From CAWCQC01 sp963819905 (GTDB lineage Bacteria > Actinomycetota > Thermoleophilia > Gaiellales > Gaiellaceae): a stretch of DNA of 64,000 nt. Positions within the stretch are counted from its first letter, which is position 1; the number at the start of each line of letters is the position of its first letter. Positions 37,565-46,086 of the stretch are shown one piece after another. The stretch is taken from contig CAWFXP010000001.1 of assembly GCA_963819905.1 (NCBI GenBank), forward strand, positions 310,001-374,000, in the 5' to 3' direction. The translations under genes were made by a program, and so were the position numbers. The notes beneath the pieces were generated by a model. That model was not told the DNA's origin, ran no database searches, and was given only the letters and a program-made list of their open reading frames with translations.

Positions 37565-37986
37565 GCGGCGAGGGGCAGCCCGCCCTCGAACGCGCGCGCC
37601 GCCGGCTCGACCGGCTCGAGTTCTATCCCCGGCCGGTGCGGATGAACCGCGTTCGCATCGTCATGATGCCCTGGTTCTTCCGGCTCCCGTACTTCCGCCG
37701 CTTCGACGGCCACGCGTTCTACGAGACGGTGATGCTGCGCGATCCCGTCGGCGAAGCGCCGGACGACCTGATCACGCACGAGCTCTGCCACGTCTGGCAG
37801 ATGCAGCACCGTCCGCTCGCGATGCCCCTCTCCTACCTCGTCCATGGGTATCGCAACAACCCGTACGAGATCGAAGCCCGCCGCGCGGTGACGCTCACCC
37901 GCGACCAGGTCTCAGTGACTGCCCCGGTTGCGTCTGGGCGAGGCGCGCGGTTGGCAGCGTCGGCGCGGCTCGGCGCACTGGTATAG
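37561..37986 (+). CDS. Small HExxH putative zinc metallopeptidase-like protein
   Basis: The 141-residue soluble protein has HELCHVWQMQH, an HExxH motif followed by the W/Q pattern of DUF4157-type zincin cores, near residue 77. A NPYEIEARR segment 30 residues later could give the third ligand. GTG 37561 overlaps the previous stop (GTGA), making this the third coupled gene of the operon. The remainder after residue 115 is low complexity. Activity is unproven. Confidence 0.65.
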   Translation: MSGEGQPALERARRRLDRLEFYPRPVRMNRVRIVMMPWFFRLPYFRRFDGHAFYETVMLRDPVGEAPDDLITHELCHVWQMQHRPLAMPLSYLVHGYRNNPYEIEARRAVTLTRDQVSVTAPVASGRGARLAASARLGALV

Positions 37987-38015
37987 CACGCAGGAAGGAA
38001 CCTGATCCAGCCGTG

Positions 38016-38021
38016 TAGGTT
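38016..38021 (+). promoter_or_regulatory. Leaderless -10 box of the hydantoinase operon
   Basis: TAGGTT lies six bases before ATG 38028, with no Shine-Dalgarno site between. Confidence 0.5.
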
Positions 38022-38027
38022 TGTCGC

Positions 38028-40079
38028 ATGCGCGTCGTCGGCGTCGACATCGGCGGCACCTTCACGGACTTCATGCTCTACGACACGGAGTCGGGCGCCG
38101 TCCACGTCCACAAGGTTCGCTCGACTCCGGACGATCCCGGTCGGGCCCTCGTCGCAGGGCTCGGGGAGGTCTGCGGCCAGGCCGGAGTCGAGCCGGCGGA
38201 GGTCGGCGGCGTCTTCCACGGCACGACGGTGGCGACGAACGCCGTGCTCGAGCACCGCGGGGCGGAGTGCGGGCTCGTGACCACCGAGGGCTTCCGGGAC
38301 GTCGTGCACATCGGACGCCATCAGCGCCCGCAGCACTACTCGATCATGCAGGACATTCCGTGGCAGGCTCGCCCGTTCGTCAAGCGGCGTCACCGGAAGG
38401 TCGTCCGTGAGCGGGTGGTACCGCCTGCGGGCGAGGTGCTGGAGGAGCTGGACGAGGAGGGTGTCCGCACGGCGGCGAGGGCGCTGCGCGAGGCGGGCGT
38501 CGAGTCGGTCGCCGTCTGCTTCCTGTTCTCCTACCTCAACCCCGAGCACGAGCGCCGGGCCGCGGCGATCGTCCGCGAGGAGCTTCCCGGCGCCTTCGTG
38601 ACCGCGAGCGCCGACGTCTTCCCGCAGTTCCGGGAGTTCGAGCGCTTCACGACCGCTTGCATGAACGCGTTCGTGGGGCCGGGAACAGGCCGCTACCTCG
38701 CACGTCTCGGGCGGGCGCTCGAAGACGAGGGTGTTGGCGGCAACCTGCACGTGATGATGTCCAACGGAGGAGTTGCGAGTGCCGAAGCGGCGGCCGAGAA
38801 GCCGGTGACGCTGCTTCTCTCGGGCCCGGCCGCGGGCGTTCTCGGCGGTCTCTGGGCCGGAGGTCTCGCCGGGCGCGACCGCCTGATCACGTTCGACATG
38901 GGCGGCACCTCGGCCGACATCGGGATCGTCACCGAGCTCGGCGTCGCCGAAGCCTCGGCGCGCGACACGCAGGTCGCCGGGTATCCGCTCCTCGTTCCGA
39001 TGATCGACGTGCACACGATCGGTGCCGGCGGCGGCTCGATCGCCTACGTGGACGAGGGCGGTGCGTTCCGCGTCGGCCCCCGGAGCGCCGGAGCCCTCCC
39101 GGGACCCGCGTGCTACGGCCTCGGCGGCGAGGAGCCGACGATCACCGATGCCAACGTCGTTCTCGGCCGGATCGACCCGGCGTGCTTTCTCGGCGGGGAG
39201 ATGCCGCTCGACCGCGATCGTGCCGCCGGCGCGGTCGGCGAGCTCGCTGCCCGACTGGGGCTCGACCTGCTCGAGACGGCCGCCGGCATCGTGACGATCG
39301 CCAATGCGAACATGGCCCGCGCGGTCCGCTCGCGAACGGTTCAGAAGGGCCACGATCCCCGGGAGTTCGCGCTCGTGGCGTTCGGTGGTGCCGGGCCGCT
39401 CCACGCGTGTGAGGTAGCGGACGTGCTCTCGATTCCCGAGGTTCTCGTCCCGCCGTACCCGGGGATCACGTCGGCGACGGGGCTCCTGACGAGCGATCTG
39501 CGCTACGACCAGATGCGCACCCTGTTCATGGTGGAGGGCAGCCTCGATGCCGCGCGACTGAACCGGGAGCTTGCCAAGCTCGCTGACCGGCTCCGCGCTG
39601 CGCTGCGCCGCGACGGCGTCGACGACGCCGCCGTCGAGATCGAGATGGGCCTCGACTGCCGCTACGCCGGGCAGGGATACGAGCTACGGGTGCCCCTGCC
39701 GGACGGGCGCTTCGACGAGGCGTGCCTCGAGGAATTCCACCGCTTGCACGAGCGCGAATACGGGCACGCGTTCCGTGATCCGATCGAGATCGTGAATGCT
39801 CGTGTCACCGCGCGAGGGCGTCGCCCGCAGGTGGACCGCGTGCCGCTGCCGCCTCCGCTGGCGGGCCTCGACCTGCGCGACGGAGAAAGCGTGTATCGCC
39901 GCGACGAGGGCTTGGTCGCGCTCTCGACCCGTCACCTCGACCGAGCGAAGCTCTCGCCCGGCGAGCCGATCGCCGGGCCTGCGATCGTCTTCCAGCGCGA
40001 CACGACGGTGCTGATCCCGCCCGGCTGGACAGGAGCCGACGGCGATGCGGGCGTCCTCGTGCTGACACACGCCCGATGA
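38028..40079 (+). CDS. hyuA: Hydantoinase/oxoprolinase subunit A (HyuA)
   Basis: The 683-residue ATP-binding subunit of ATP-dependent hydantoinases and 5-oxoprolinases has GVDIGGTFTDFM at the N-terminus, FHGTTVATNAVLE, the ATPase-fold FDMGGTSADIGIV near 287, and GAGGGSIAY. The C-terminal half carries AFGGAGPLHA. In known systems HyuA with HyuB opens hydantoin, N-methylhydantoin or 5-oxoproline rings at the cost of ATP. It is the first gene of a four-gene operon and overlaps hyuB by four bases. Confidence 0.9.
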   Translation: MRVVGVDIGGTFTDFMLYDTESGAVHVHKVRSTPDDPGRALVAGLGEVCGQAGVEPAEVGGVFHGTTVATNAVLEHRGAECGLVTTEGFRDVVHIGRHQRPQHYSIMQDIPWQARPFVKRRHRKVVRERVVPPAGEVLEELDEEGVRTAARALREAGVESVAVCFLFSYLNPEHERRAAAIVREELPGAFVTASADVFPQFREFERFTTACMNAFVGPGTGRYLARLGRALEDEGVGGNLHVMMSNGGVASAEAAAEKPVTLLLSGPAAGVLGGLWAGGLAGRDRLITFDMGGTSADIGIVTELGVAEASARDTQVAGYPLLVPMIDVHTIGAGGGSIAYVDEGGAFRVGPRSAGALPGPACYGLGGEEPTITDANVVLGRIDPACFLGGEMPLDRDRAAGAVGELAARLGLDLLETAAGIVTIANANMARAVRSRTVQKGHDPREFALVAFGGAGPLHACEVADVLSIPEVLVPPYPGITSATGLLTSDLRYDQMRTLFMVEGSLDAARLNRELAKLADRLRAALRRDGVDDAAVEIEMGLDCRYAGQGYELRVPLPDGRFDEACLEEFHRLHEREYGHAFRDPIEIVNARVTARGRRPQVDRVPLPPPLAGLDLRDGESVYRRDEGLVALSTRHLDRAKLSPGEPIAGPAIVFQRDTTVLIPPGWTGADGDAGVLVLTHAR

Positions 40080-41758
40080 GCGCGACGGGCGCCCGCATCG
40101 ATGCGGTCACCACGGCGGTCGTGGGCGGCGCGCTGGACTCGGTCGCCGTCGAGATGGGACACAAGCTCGCCCGCATGTCGTACTCGTCCATCATCCGCGA
40201 GTCGGAGGACTTCGGCTGCGCGATCATGGATCACGAGGCGCGCCAGCTCTGCGAGTCGAGCCAGTCGACACCGCTCCAGTCGGGCCCGATACCGGGCTAC
40301 GTGCGAGGAATCAACCGCCGGTTCGCGGAACTCGGCGAGGAGTGGCGCCCCGGCGACGTGGTCATTCACAACCACGCCTACTACGGGGCATCGCACGGGC
40401 CCGACGTCGCGTTCGTCATCCCCGTCTTCCATCGCGGCGAGCTGGTCGCCTTCTCGGCCACGACCGCCCACCACCTGGATCTCGGCGCGCTCACGCCCGG
40501 CACCTGCGGCATCGTCGACGCCACGGATGCCTACGCCGAGGGCCTCCAGTTCAACGCGATCAAGATCGAGCAGGAAGGCCGGCGCAACGAGTGGATCTGG
40601 CGCCTCCTGCGTGACAACATCCGGGCCGCCCAGCTCGTCGTCGGCGACATGGAGGCGCAGGTGGCGGCGTGCCGGATCGGCGCCGAGCGCTTTCTCGAGT
40701 TGGTCGATCGGTTCGGGCTCGAGACGGTGCGCGCCGCGAGCGAGGACCTCATGGACTACTCGGAACGGATGCTGCGGCGCGAGATCGAGCGGCTCCCGGA
40801 CGGAACGTACGTCGCCGAGGGCTATCTGGACGGCTTCCTCGATCACCCGGACCCCGGCTACCGCGATTTGGTGATTCGCGTGTCGCTGACCGTCGAGGGC
40901 TCGGATCTCCATGTCGATCTGACCGGGACGTCGCCACAGGTCGATCTCCCGATCAACATGCCGTTCGAGGGAACGGTCGACATCGCCGTGCTGTTGACGG
41001 TGCGCTCCATCCTGCTCGACACGGCGACCCACGAGCCCGTGCCGACGAACTCGGGGCTCTTCCGTCCGATCCGGATCACGGCGCCGGAAGGAACGCTCGC
41101 GAACCCGCGCTTCCCGGCGCCCGTGATCGCGCGCTTCTGCTCGGGCAACGCCGTCGCCGACACGGTCATGCGCGCCCTCGCCCAGGTCGTCCCGGAGAAC
41201 GTCTCGGCGGGTATCGGGCACCTGAAGGTCACGGCGTTCTCGGGCTTGCGCGACGGCACCCACTGGGTCTACATGGACATCATGGAGGGCAGCTACGGCG
41301 GCCGCTTCGGCAAGGACGGCCTCGACGCCGTCGACACGCTGTACGCGAACACGCGCAACAACCCGATCGAGGACATCGAGTCCCACTACCCGCTCAGGGT
41401 GACGCGCTACGAGCTGACCGAAGGCACCGGCGGGCGCGGACGCTGGCGGGGCGGGCTCGGCTCGATCCGGGAGTTCGAGTTCACCGAGGCCGGCGGCTTC
41501 TCGATCGAGGGCGACGGCTCGAAGTTCGCGCCGCCCGGGCTCTTCGGTGGGGGTGCGGGAACGCCCGGGTCGGTTCTCCTGAATCCGGGCACGGTGAGCG
41601 AGCAGGAGCTGCCCTCGAAGCTGCCCTATCGCAAGGCGGCACCGGGTGACCGGCTGCGCCTGATCGGCCCTTCCGGCGGCGGCTACGGCGATCCGGCCGA
41701 GCGTGATCCGGCAGCGGCCGGGGAGGACGTGCTCGACGGCCATGCCAGAGAGGAGTGA
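40076..41758 (+). CDS. hyuB: Hydantoinase/oxoprolinase subunit B (HyuB)
   Basis: The 560-residue partner subunit of HyuA has SQSTPLQSGPIPGYVRG near the N-terminus, DVVIHNHAYYGASHGPDVAF, the FCSGNAVADTVMRAL block, and a C-terminal GGGAGTPGSVLLNPG region. Start ATG overlaps the hyuA stop (ATGA). Together the two subunits should form the ring-opening enzyme. The substrate cannot be read from sequence. Confidence 0.9.
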   Translation: MSATGARIDAVTTAVVGGALDSVAVEMGHKLARMSYSSIIRESEDFGCAIMDHEARQLCESSQSTPLQSGPIPGYVRGINRRFAELGEEWRPGDVVIHNHAYYGASHGPDVAFVIPVFHRGELVAFSATTAHHLDLGALTPGTCGIVDATDAYAEGLQFNAIKIEQEGRRNEWIWRLLRDNIRAAQLVVGDMEAQVAACRIGAERFLELVDRFGLETVRAASEDLMDYSERMLRREIERLPDGTYVAEGYLDGFLDHPDPGYRDLVIRVSLTVEGSDLHVDLTGTSPQVDLPINMPFEGTVDIAVLLTVRSILLDTATHEPVPTNSGLFRPIRITAPEGTLANPRFPAPVIARFCSGNAVADTVMRALAQVVPENVSAGIGHLKVTAFSGLRDGTHWVYMDIMEGSYGGRFGKDGLDAVDTLYANTRNNPIEDIESHYPLRVTRYELTEGTGGRGRWRGGLGSIREFEFTEAGGFSIEGDGSKFAPPGLFGGGAGTPGSVLLNPGTVSEQELPSKLPYRKAAPGDRLRLIGPSGGGYGDPAERDPAAAGEDVLDGHAREE

Positions 41759-41759
41759 G

Positions 41760-42491
41760 ATGCGGATTCTCGTCATCAACCCGAACACGAGCGAGGAGAT
41801 GACCCGCGACATCGGCGAGGAGGCCAGACGCTACGCGCGTCCCGGCACGGAGATCGAGGTCACGTCGCCGGCGTGGGGGCCGCGCTCGATCGAGGGCCAC
41901 TACGAGGAGGAGCTGTCTGCGGTCGCGACCCTCGAGACGATTCGCGAGCGGTCCCCGGACGCCGACGGCGTCGTCATCGCGTGCTACGGCGATCCGGGGC
42001 TGTTCGCCGCGCGAGAGATCTCGGCCGTGCCGGTGGTCGGCATCGCGGAGGCGTCGATGCTGATGGCCTGCACGGTGGCGCACCGCTTCACGATCGTGAG
42101 CGTCCTTCCGCGCGTGAAGCCGATGCTCGAGGACATGGTGCGCCTGCACGGGCTCGAGAGCCGGTGCGCGTCGATCCGCACGACGCCCCTGACCGTGCTC
42201 GACTGCGAGCGCGACCCCGACGCGGCGCGCCGTGAGATCGTGGTCGCCGCGCGCGCGGCCGTCGCCGAGGACGGCGCCGAGGCGATCTGCCTCGGCTGTG
42301 CCGGGATGGGGCCGCTCGACAAGGCGGTCGAGGCGGAGATCGGGATCCCGGTGCTCGACGGTGTCGCCTGCGCCGTGAAGATGCTGGAGGCGATCCTCGA
42401 CTACGGGCTGCGGACGAGCCGTGTCGCCGCGTTCAAGGAGCCCGAGCCGAAGGAGATCGTGGGGTACCCGCCCGCAGGCGTGCCGGCGTGA
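41760..42491 (+). CDS. Hydantoin racemase / Asp-Glu racemase family
   Basis: The 243-residue protein has two catalytic cysteines in VVIACYGDPG (about residue 74) and AICLGCAGMGPL (about residue 180), as in hydantoin and allantoin racemases. MRILVINPNTSEEMT is the family start. AGGAG lies five bases before ATG 41760. Within the operon it would interconvert hydantoin enantiomers for the HyuAB enzyme. Confidence 0.88.
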   Translation: MRILVINPNTSEEMTRDIGEEARRYARPGTEIEVTSPAWGPRSIEGHYEEELSAVATLETIRERSPDADGVVIACYGDPGLFAAREISAVPVVGIAEASMLMACTVAHRFTIVSVLPRVKPMLEDMVRLHGLESRCASIRTTPLTVLDCERDPDAARREIVVAARAAVAEDGAEAICLGCAGMGPLDKAVEAEIGIPVLDGVACAVKMLEAILDYGLRTSRVAAFKEPEPKEIVGYPPAGVPA

Positions 42492-43756
42492 GCTTCCCCG
42501 ACGTCCTGGTCGTCGGCGGCGGCGTGGTCGGCGTCTGCGCTGCGCTCGAGCTCGCCCGCAAGGGCGCCGACGTGACGCTCCTCGAACGAGGCGGCGAGCT
42601 TGCCTGGGCATGCTCGTCGGGCAACGCTGGCCTCATCTGCCCGAGTCACGCGACCCCGTTCGCGAATCGCGCCGCCTTGCGGGACGGCCTGCGCTGGATG
42701 TGGAAGCAGGACAGCCCGCTCTATCTGCGGCCACGACTCGGTGTGCTTCCCTGGCTCGCGCGCTTCGCGAGGGCCGCGACCTCGCCGGCGCGGGTCGAGG
42801 CGACGACGCGCACGATCCGCGAGCTCTCGTCGGCCAGCCTCCGTCTGCACGAGGAGCTCGCGGGCGGCGGCCTGGACACCGGGCTCGTCAGGCGCGGCTC
42901 GATGAACGTCTACGAGAACGCCGAGGCGTTCGCCGGCGCCCTGGCCGAAGCGGAGGCGAATCGCCGCGCAGGGCTTCGCGTCGAGGTGCTCGAGGGCCCG
43001 GCGGCGCGGGAAGTCGAACCGGCGCTCGACCCGGGCCTGACCGGCGCCGTCCTCTATCCCGATGACGCGCACTGCGACCCGTACCAGTTCGTCCAGGCAG
43101 TCGGCCAGGCGGCGGTCGACGCCGGGGCGCGGGTGCGGACGAGAGTCGAGGTGCTCGGCCTCCGGCGGGCGAACGGACGGATAGGCGCCGTGCAGACGAC
43201 GGTGGGGGAGATGACGCCCGGCGAGATCGTCCTCGCCGCCGGCGCTTGGACACCTCACCTGACGCGCCCGCTCGGCGTCGCGCTCCCGGTCGAGGGAGGC
43301 AAGGGCTATCACATCGATCTCGAGACGGGGCCCGGCGATCCCCGGCTTCCGGTCTGGTCGCACGAGTCGCGGGTGATCGCGACGCCCCTTCCCGGCCGCC
43401 TGCGCCTCGCGGGGACGCTCGAGCTCGCCGGCCTCGACCTCGGCGTCAGCCGGGTGCGCGTCGCTGCGATCCGCAGGGCGGGCTCGCGGCTCGTGACCGG
43501 CCTCGAGAGCCGCCGTGTGCTCGAGATCTGGCGCGGCCTGCGGCCGTGCTCGCCGGACGGCCTGCCGATCGTGGGGCGCGTTGCCTCCGCGGAGAACGTC
43601 GTTCTCGCGACGGGGCACGGCATGCTCGGGCTGACGCTCGCGCCCGTCACCGGACGGCTCGTCGGCGAGATCGTCACCGGCGAGGAGCCGAGCCACGAGC
43701 TGGAGCCGCTTCGGCCCGATCGCTTCGGCCCGCTCGTCAGCCTCGGCCGCCGGTAG
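42488..43756 (+). CDS. FAD-dependent amino-acid dehydrogenase (DadA/DAO family)
   Basis: The 422-residue flavoprotein has the dinucleotide-binding VVGGGVVGVCAALELARKG with Glu in LLERG, SGNAGLICPS near 43, and the C-terminal VLATGHGMLGLTLAPVTGRLV motif. It resembles the small subunit of D-amino acid dehydrogenase and sarcosine-type oxidoreductases. It overlaps the racemase by four bases, so it probably oxidises the amino acid released by hydantoin hydrolysis. Quinone versus oxygen as acceptor is unknown. Confidence 0.85.
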   Translation: MSFPDVLVVGGGVVGVCAALELARKGADVTLLERGGELAWACSSGNAGLICPSHATPFANRAALRDGLRWMWKQDSPLYLRPRLGVLPWLARFARAATSPARVEATTRTIRELSSASLRLHEELAGGGLDTGLVRRGSMNVYENAEAFAGALAEAEANRRAGLRVEVLEGPAAREVEPALDPGLTGAVLYPDDAHCDPYQFVQAVGQAAVDAGARVRTRVEVLGLRRANGRIGAVQTTVGEMTPGEIVLAAGAWTPHLTRPLGVALPVEGGKGYHIDLETGPGDPRLPVWSHESRVIATPLPGRLRLAGTLELAGLDLGVSRVRVAAIRRAGSRLVTGLESRRVLEIWRGLRPCSPDGLPIVGRVASAENVVLATGHGMLGLTLAPVTGRLVGEIVTGEEPSHELEPLRPDRFGPLVSLGRR

Positions 43757-44038
43757 CCAAAGGGCGCCCTCGCCTGGCGTCCCTCCCGGCGCGCCCGGGC
43801 GCGCTGCCTGCCGTACGGGAAGGACGTGCCCCGGGGCGGCAAATGCAACAGAAGGCGCGCGAACGCTCGACAGTGCACCGCTGCAGCGGGCAGCCCCGCG
43901 CGGCCCTGAATCGCCGCGGACCTGCGCTTCCGGCCAGGTCGTGGGGAGCTCTTCGTGCCAACCTCGTCACGTCCTCGTACCAACTCTCAGGAGCCGCTGC
44001 CAGGGGTCTGACCCCGGTGTCGAGCAGCGGCAGGTCGG
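43757..44038. other. Intergenic region before pdxS
   Basis: About 280 bases without a convincing gene. The end contains a nested hairpin: an outer GCCGCTG/CAGCGGC pairing (43993-43999 with 44025-44031) around the palindrome GGGGTCTGACCCC. No tRNA or known small RNA could be recognised. Confidence 0.4.
44003..44017. repeat. REP-like palindrome, copy 1
   Basis: GGGGTCTGACCCCGG, a 13-bp palindrome with two flanking bases, is repeated exactly at 54417-54431. Both copies are intergenic. No associated transposase is in the window. Confidence 0.5.
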
Positions 44039-44044
44039 TAGAAT
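44039..44044 (+). promoter_or_regulatory. Leaderless -10 box of pdxS
   Basis: TAGAAT lies six bases before GTG 44051, right after the nested hairpin. No Shine-Dalgarno is present. Confidence 0.55.
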
Positions 44045-44050
44045 GGCGCC

Positions 44051-44935
44051 GTGGCCGAGTTCGGAACGATGCGCGTGAAGGGCGGCCTCGCCGAGATGCT
44101 GAAGGGCGGGGTCATCATGGACGTCACGACCGCCGAGCACGCGCGGATCGCCGAGGATGCGGGAGCGGTGGCGGTGATGGCGCTCGAACGCGTGCCTGCT
44201 GACATCCGTTCCCAGGGCGGCGTCGCCCGTATGGCCGACCCCACGAAGATCCTGGAGATCCAGGAGTCGGTGACGATCCCGGTGATGGCCAAGGCGCGAA
44301 TCGGTCACTTCGTCGAAGCGCAGATCCTCGAGGCGCTCGAGGTCGACTACATCGACGAGAGCGAGGTGCTGACGCCCGCCGACGAGGAAAACCACATCGA
44401 CAAGTGGAAGTTCCGGGTTCCGTTCGTCTGCGGTTGCCGGAACCTCGGCGAGGCGCTCCGCCGCGTGAACGAGGGCGCGGCGATGATCAGGACGAAGGGC
44501 GAGGCGGGCACCGGCGACATCGTGAACGCGGTGCGACACATGCGCGCGGTGACCGGGGAGATCCGGCGGCTCGGGTCGCTTCCCGAGGAGGAGCTCTTCA
44601 CCGCCGCCAAGGACCTTCAGGCGCCGTTCGAGCTCGTGAAATGGGTCGCCGAGCACCAGCGGCTGCCCGTCGTCATGTTCACGGCCGGCGGGATCGCAAC
44701 CCCGGCCGACGCCGCGCTATGCATGCAGCTCGGCGCCGACGGCGTGTTCGTCGGATCCGGGATCTTCAAGAGCTCCGAGCCCTCCGTGCGCGCCAAGGCG
44801 ATCGTCGAGGCGACCACGCATTTCCGCGATCCAGAGATCCTGGCTCGTGTCTCGGCAGGCCTCGGGGAGGCGATGCGCGGGCTCGATACTGCCGCCATGG
44901 CACCCGAGGAGCTGCTGCAGACGCGCGGCTGGTGA
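44051..44935 (+). CDS. pdxS: Pyridoxal 5'-phosphate synthase subunit PdxS
   Basis: The 294-residue TIM-barrel synthase makes PLP from ribose 5-phosphate, glyceraldehyde 3-phosphate and ammonia with PdxT. Highly conserved blocks are present: KGGVIMDVTTAEHA, ALERVPADIR, PVMAKARIGH with catalytic Lys, NHIDKW, and TKGEAGTGDIVNAVRHMR. PLP from this pair would serve the transsulfuration enzymes at 7.6-10.2 kb. Its stop overlaps the cupin start (GTGA). Confidence 0.97.
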   Translation: MAEFGTMRVKGGLAEMLKGGVIMDVTTAEHARIAEDAGAVAVMALERVPADIRSQGGVARMADPTKILEIQESVTIPVMAKARIGHFVEAQILEALEVDYIDESEVLTPADEENHIDKWKFRVPFVCGCRNLGEALRRVNEGAAMIRTKGEAGTGDIVNAVRHMRAVTGEIRRLGSLPEEELFTAAKDLQAPFELVKWVAEHQRLPVVMFTAGGIATPADAALCMQLGADGVFVGSGIFKSSEPSVRAKAIVEATTHFRDPEILARVSAGLGEAMRGLDTAAMAPEELLQTRGW

Positions 44936-45432
44936 ACGTCCAGAACGTCTACACCGACGACTGGGATCACGAGTCCGAGCAGTCCGGGTTCGTTCGGAGG
45001 CGCGTGAGACTGGGACGCCGGCTCGGCGGCGAGCTGATCGGCGCGAGCATCTACGAGCTCGCGCCCGGCAACGCGACCTGGCCCTATCACCTCCATCACG
45101 CGAACGAGGAGCTCCTGCTCGTGCTGGAGGGCCCTGTCGTCGTGCGTACGCCGGAGGGCGAGCGCGAGCTGGCGACGGGCGACGCGATGCTGTTCGCCCG
45201 CGGGGAAGAGGGAGCACACAGCGTGAGGGCTCCCGATGACGCGGCCGCCCGGGTGCTCTTCGTCTCGACGATGGTGCATCCTGACATCGGTGAGTACCCG
45301 GACTCGGAGAAGATCGGCCTGTTCGCTGGCGTCGCTCCGGGCGGCCCCGACGAGCAGGTCGTCGTCGAGCGCTTCATCAGGGTGGAGGACGTCGACTACT
45401 TCGACGGCGAGCCGCCCGACGACCGTAGCTAG
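44932..45432 (+). CDS. Cupin-domain protein inserted between pdxS and pdxT
   Basis: A 166-residue single-cupin protein. The two cupin motifs read TWPYHLHHANEELLLVLEG (metal His residues and Glu) and GDAMLFARGEEGAHSV. The GTG start overlaps the pdxS stop, so it is translationally coupled to PLP synthesis. A detoxifying or sensing role for sugar phosphate or PLP intermediates is conceivable but not shown. Confidence 0.8.
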   Translation: MNVQNVYTDDWDHESEQSGFVRRRVRLGRRLGGELIGASIYELAPGNATWPYHLHHANEELLLVLEGPVVVRTPEGERELATGDAMLFARGEEGAHSVRAPDDAAARVLFVSTMVHPDIGEYPDSEKIGLFAGVAPGGPDEQVVVERFIRVEDVDYFDGEPPDDRS

Positions 45433-45447
45433 CCGCACCCGATCGAG

Positions 45448-45485
45448 CTGAGGGATCGAGTCGCGCCCTGAGGGATCGGGTCGCG
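45448..45485 (+). repeat. Tandem 20-bp direct repeat before pdxT
   Basis: CTGAGGGATCGAGTCGCG (45448-45465) recurs as CTGAGGGATCGGGTCGCG (45468-45485), one mismatch, exactly two helical turns apart. It sits just upstream of a TAGAAT -10 box (45490-45495), so it could be a regulator site. Confidence 0.4.
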
Positions 45486-45504
45486 TCCGTAGAATGTCCG
45501 GCAG

Positions 45505-46086
45505 ATGAAGATCGGCGTGCTGGCAGTCCAGGGGAACTTCCGCGAGCATCTCGCCATGCTCGCGCGGCTCGGCGTGAACGGCGTCGAGGTGCGCAAGCCG
45601 GAGCACCTCGAAGGGCTCGACGGGCTGATCATCCCGGGTGGGGAGTCGACGGCGATCGGACGCCTGATCCGCCTCTACGGGCTCGAGCGTGCGTTCGCTG
45701 CGTATCCCGGGCCGGTTCTCGGAACCTGCGCGGGCATGATCCTCCTGGCGCGCGAGGCCGTCGACGGCGTTCCCGATCAGCCGCTCCTCGGGGCGATCGA
45801 CATCTCGGTGCGCCGGAACGGGTACGGCCGGCAGGTGATGAGCTTCGAGGCCGATGTAGCGCTCTCGTGGGACGAGCGACCCTTACGGGGAGTGTTCATC
45901 CGCGCGCCGCGCGTCGTTGAGGCCGGGCCCGACGTCGAAACGCTGGGCCAGCTCGACGGCGATCCTGTCCTGCTCCGCCAAGGTCGGTTCGTCGTCTCGT
46001 CGTTCCATCCGGAGCTGACCGACGACACGCGGGTGCACGAGCGCTTCCTGGAGATCGTGAGGGAGGAGACGCATGTCGGGGCATAG
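45505..46086 (+). CDS. pdxT: Pyridoxal 5'-phosphate synthase glutaminase subunit PdxT
   Basis: The 193-residue class I glutaminase supplies ammonia to PdxS. The nucleophile Cys75 is in GTCAGM, and the His-Glu pair in SSFHPELTDD. LIIPGGESTAIGRL binds glutamine. ATG 45505 follows TAGAAT by nine bases and lacks a Shine-Dalgarno site, so it has its own promoter besides read-through from pdxS. It overlaps the next gene by 14 bases. Confidence 0.95.
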   Translation: MKIGVLAVQGNFREHLAMLARLGVNGVEVRKPEHLEGLDGLIIPGGESTAIGRLIRLYGLERAFAAYPGPVLGTCAGMILLAREAVDGVPDQPLLGAIDISVRRNGYGRQVMSFEADVALSWDERPLRGVFIRAPRVVEAGPDVETLGQLDGDPVLLRQGRFVVSSFHPELTDDTRVHERFLEIVREETHVGA

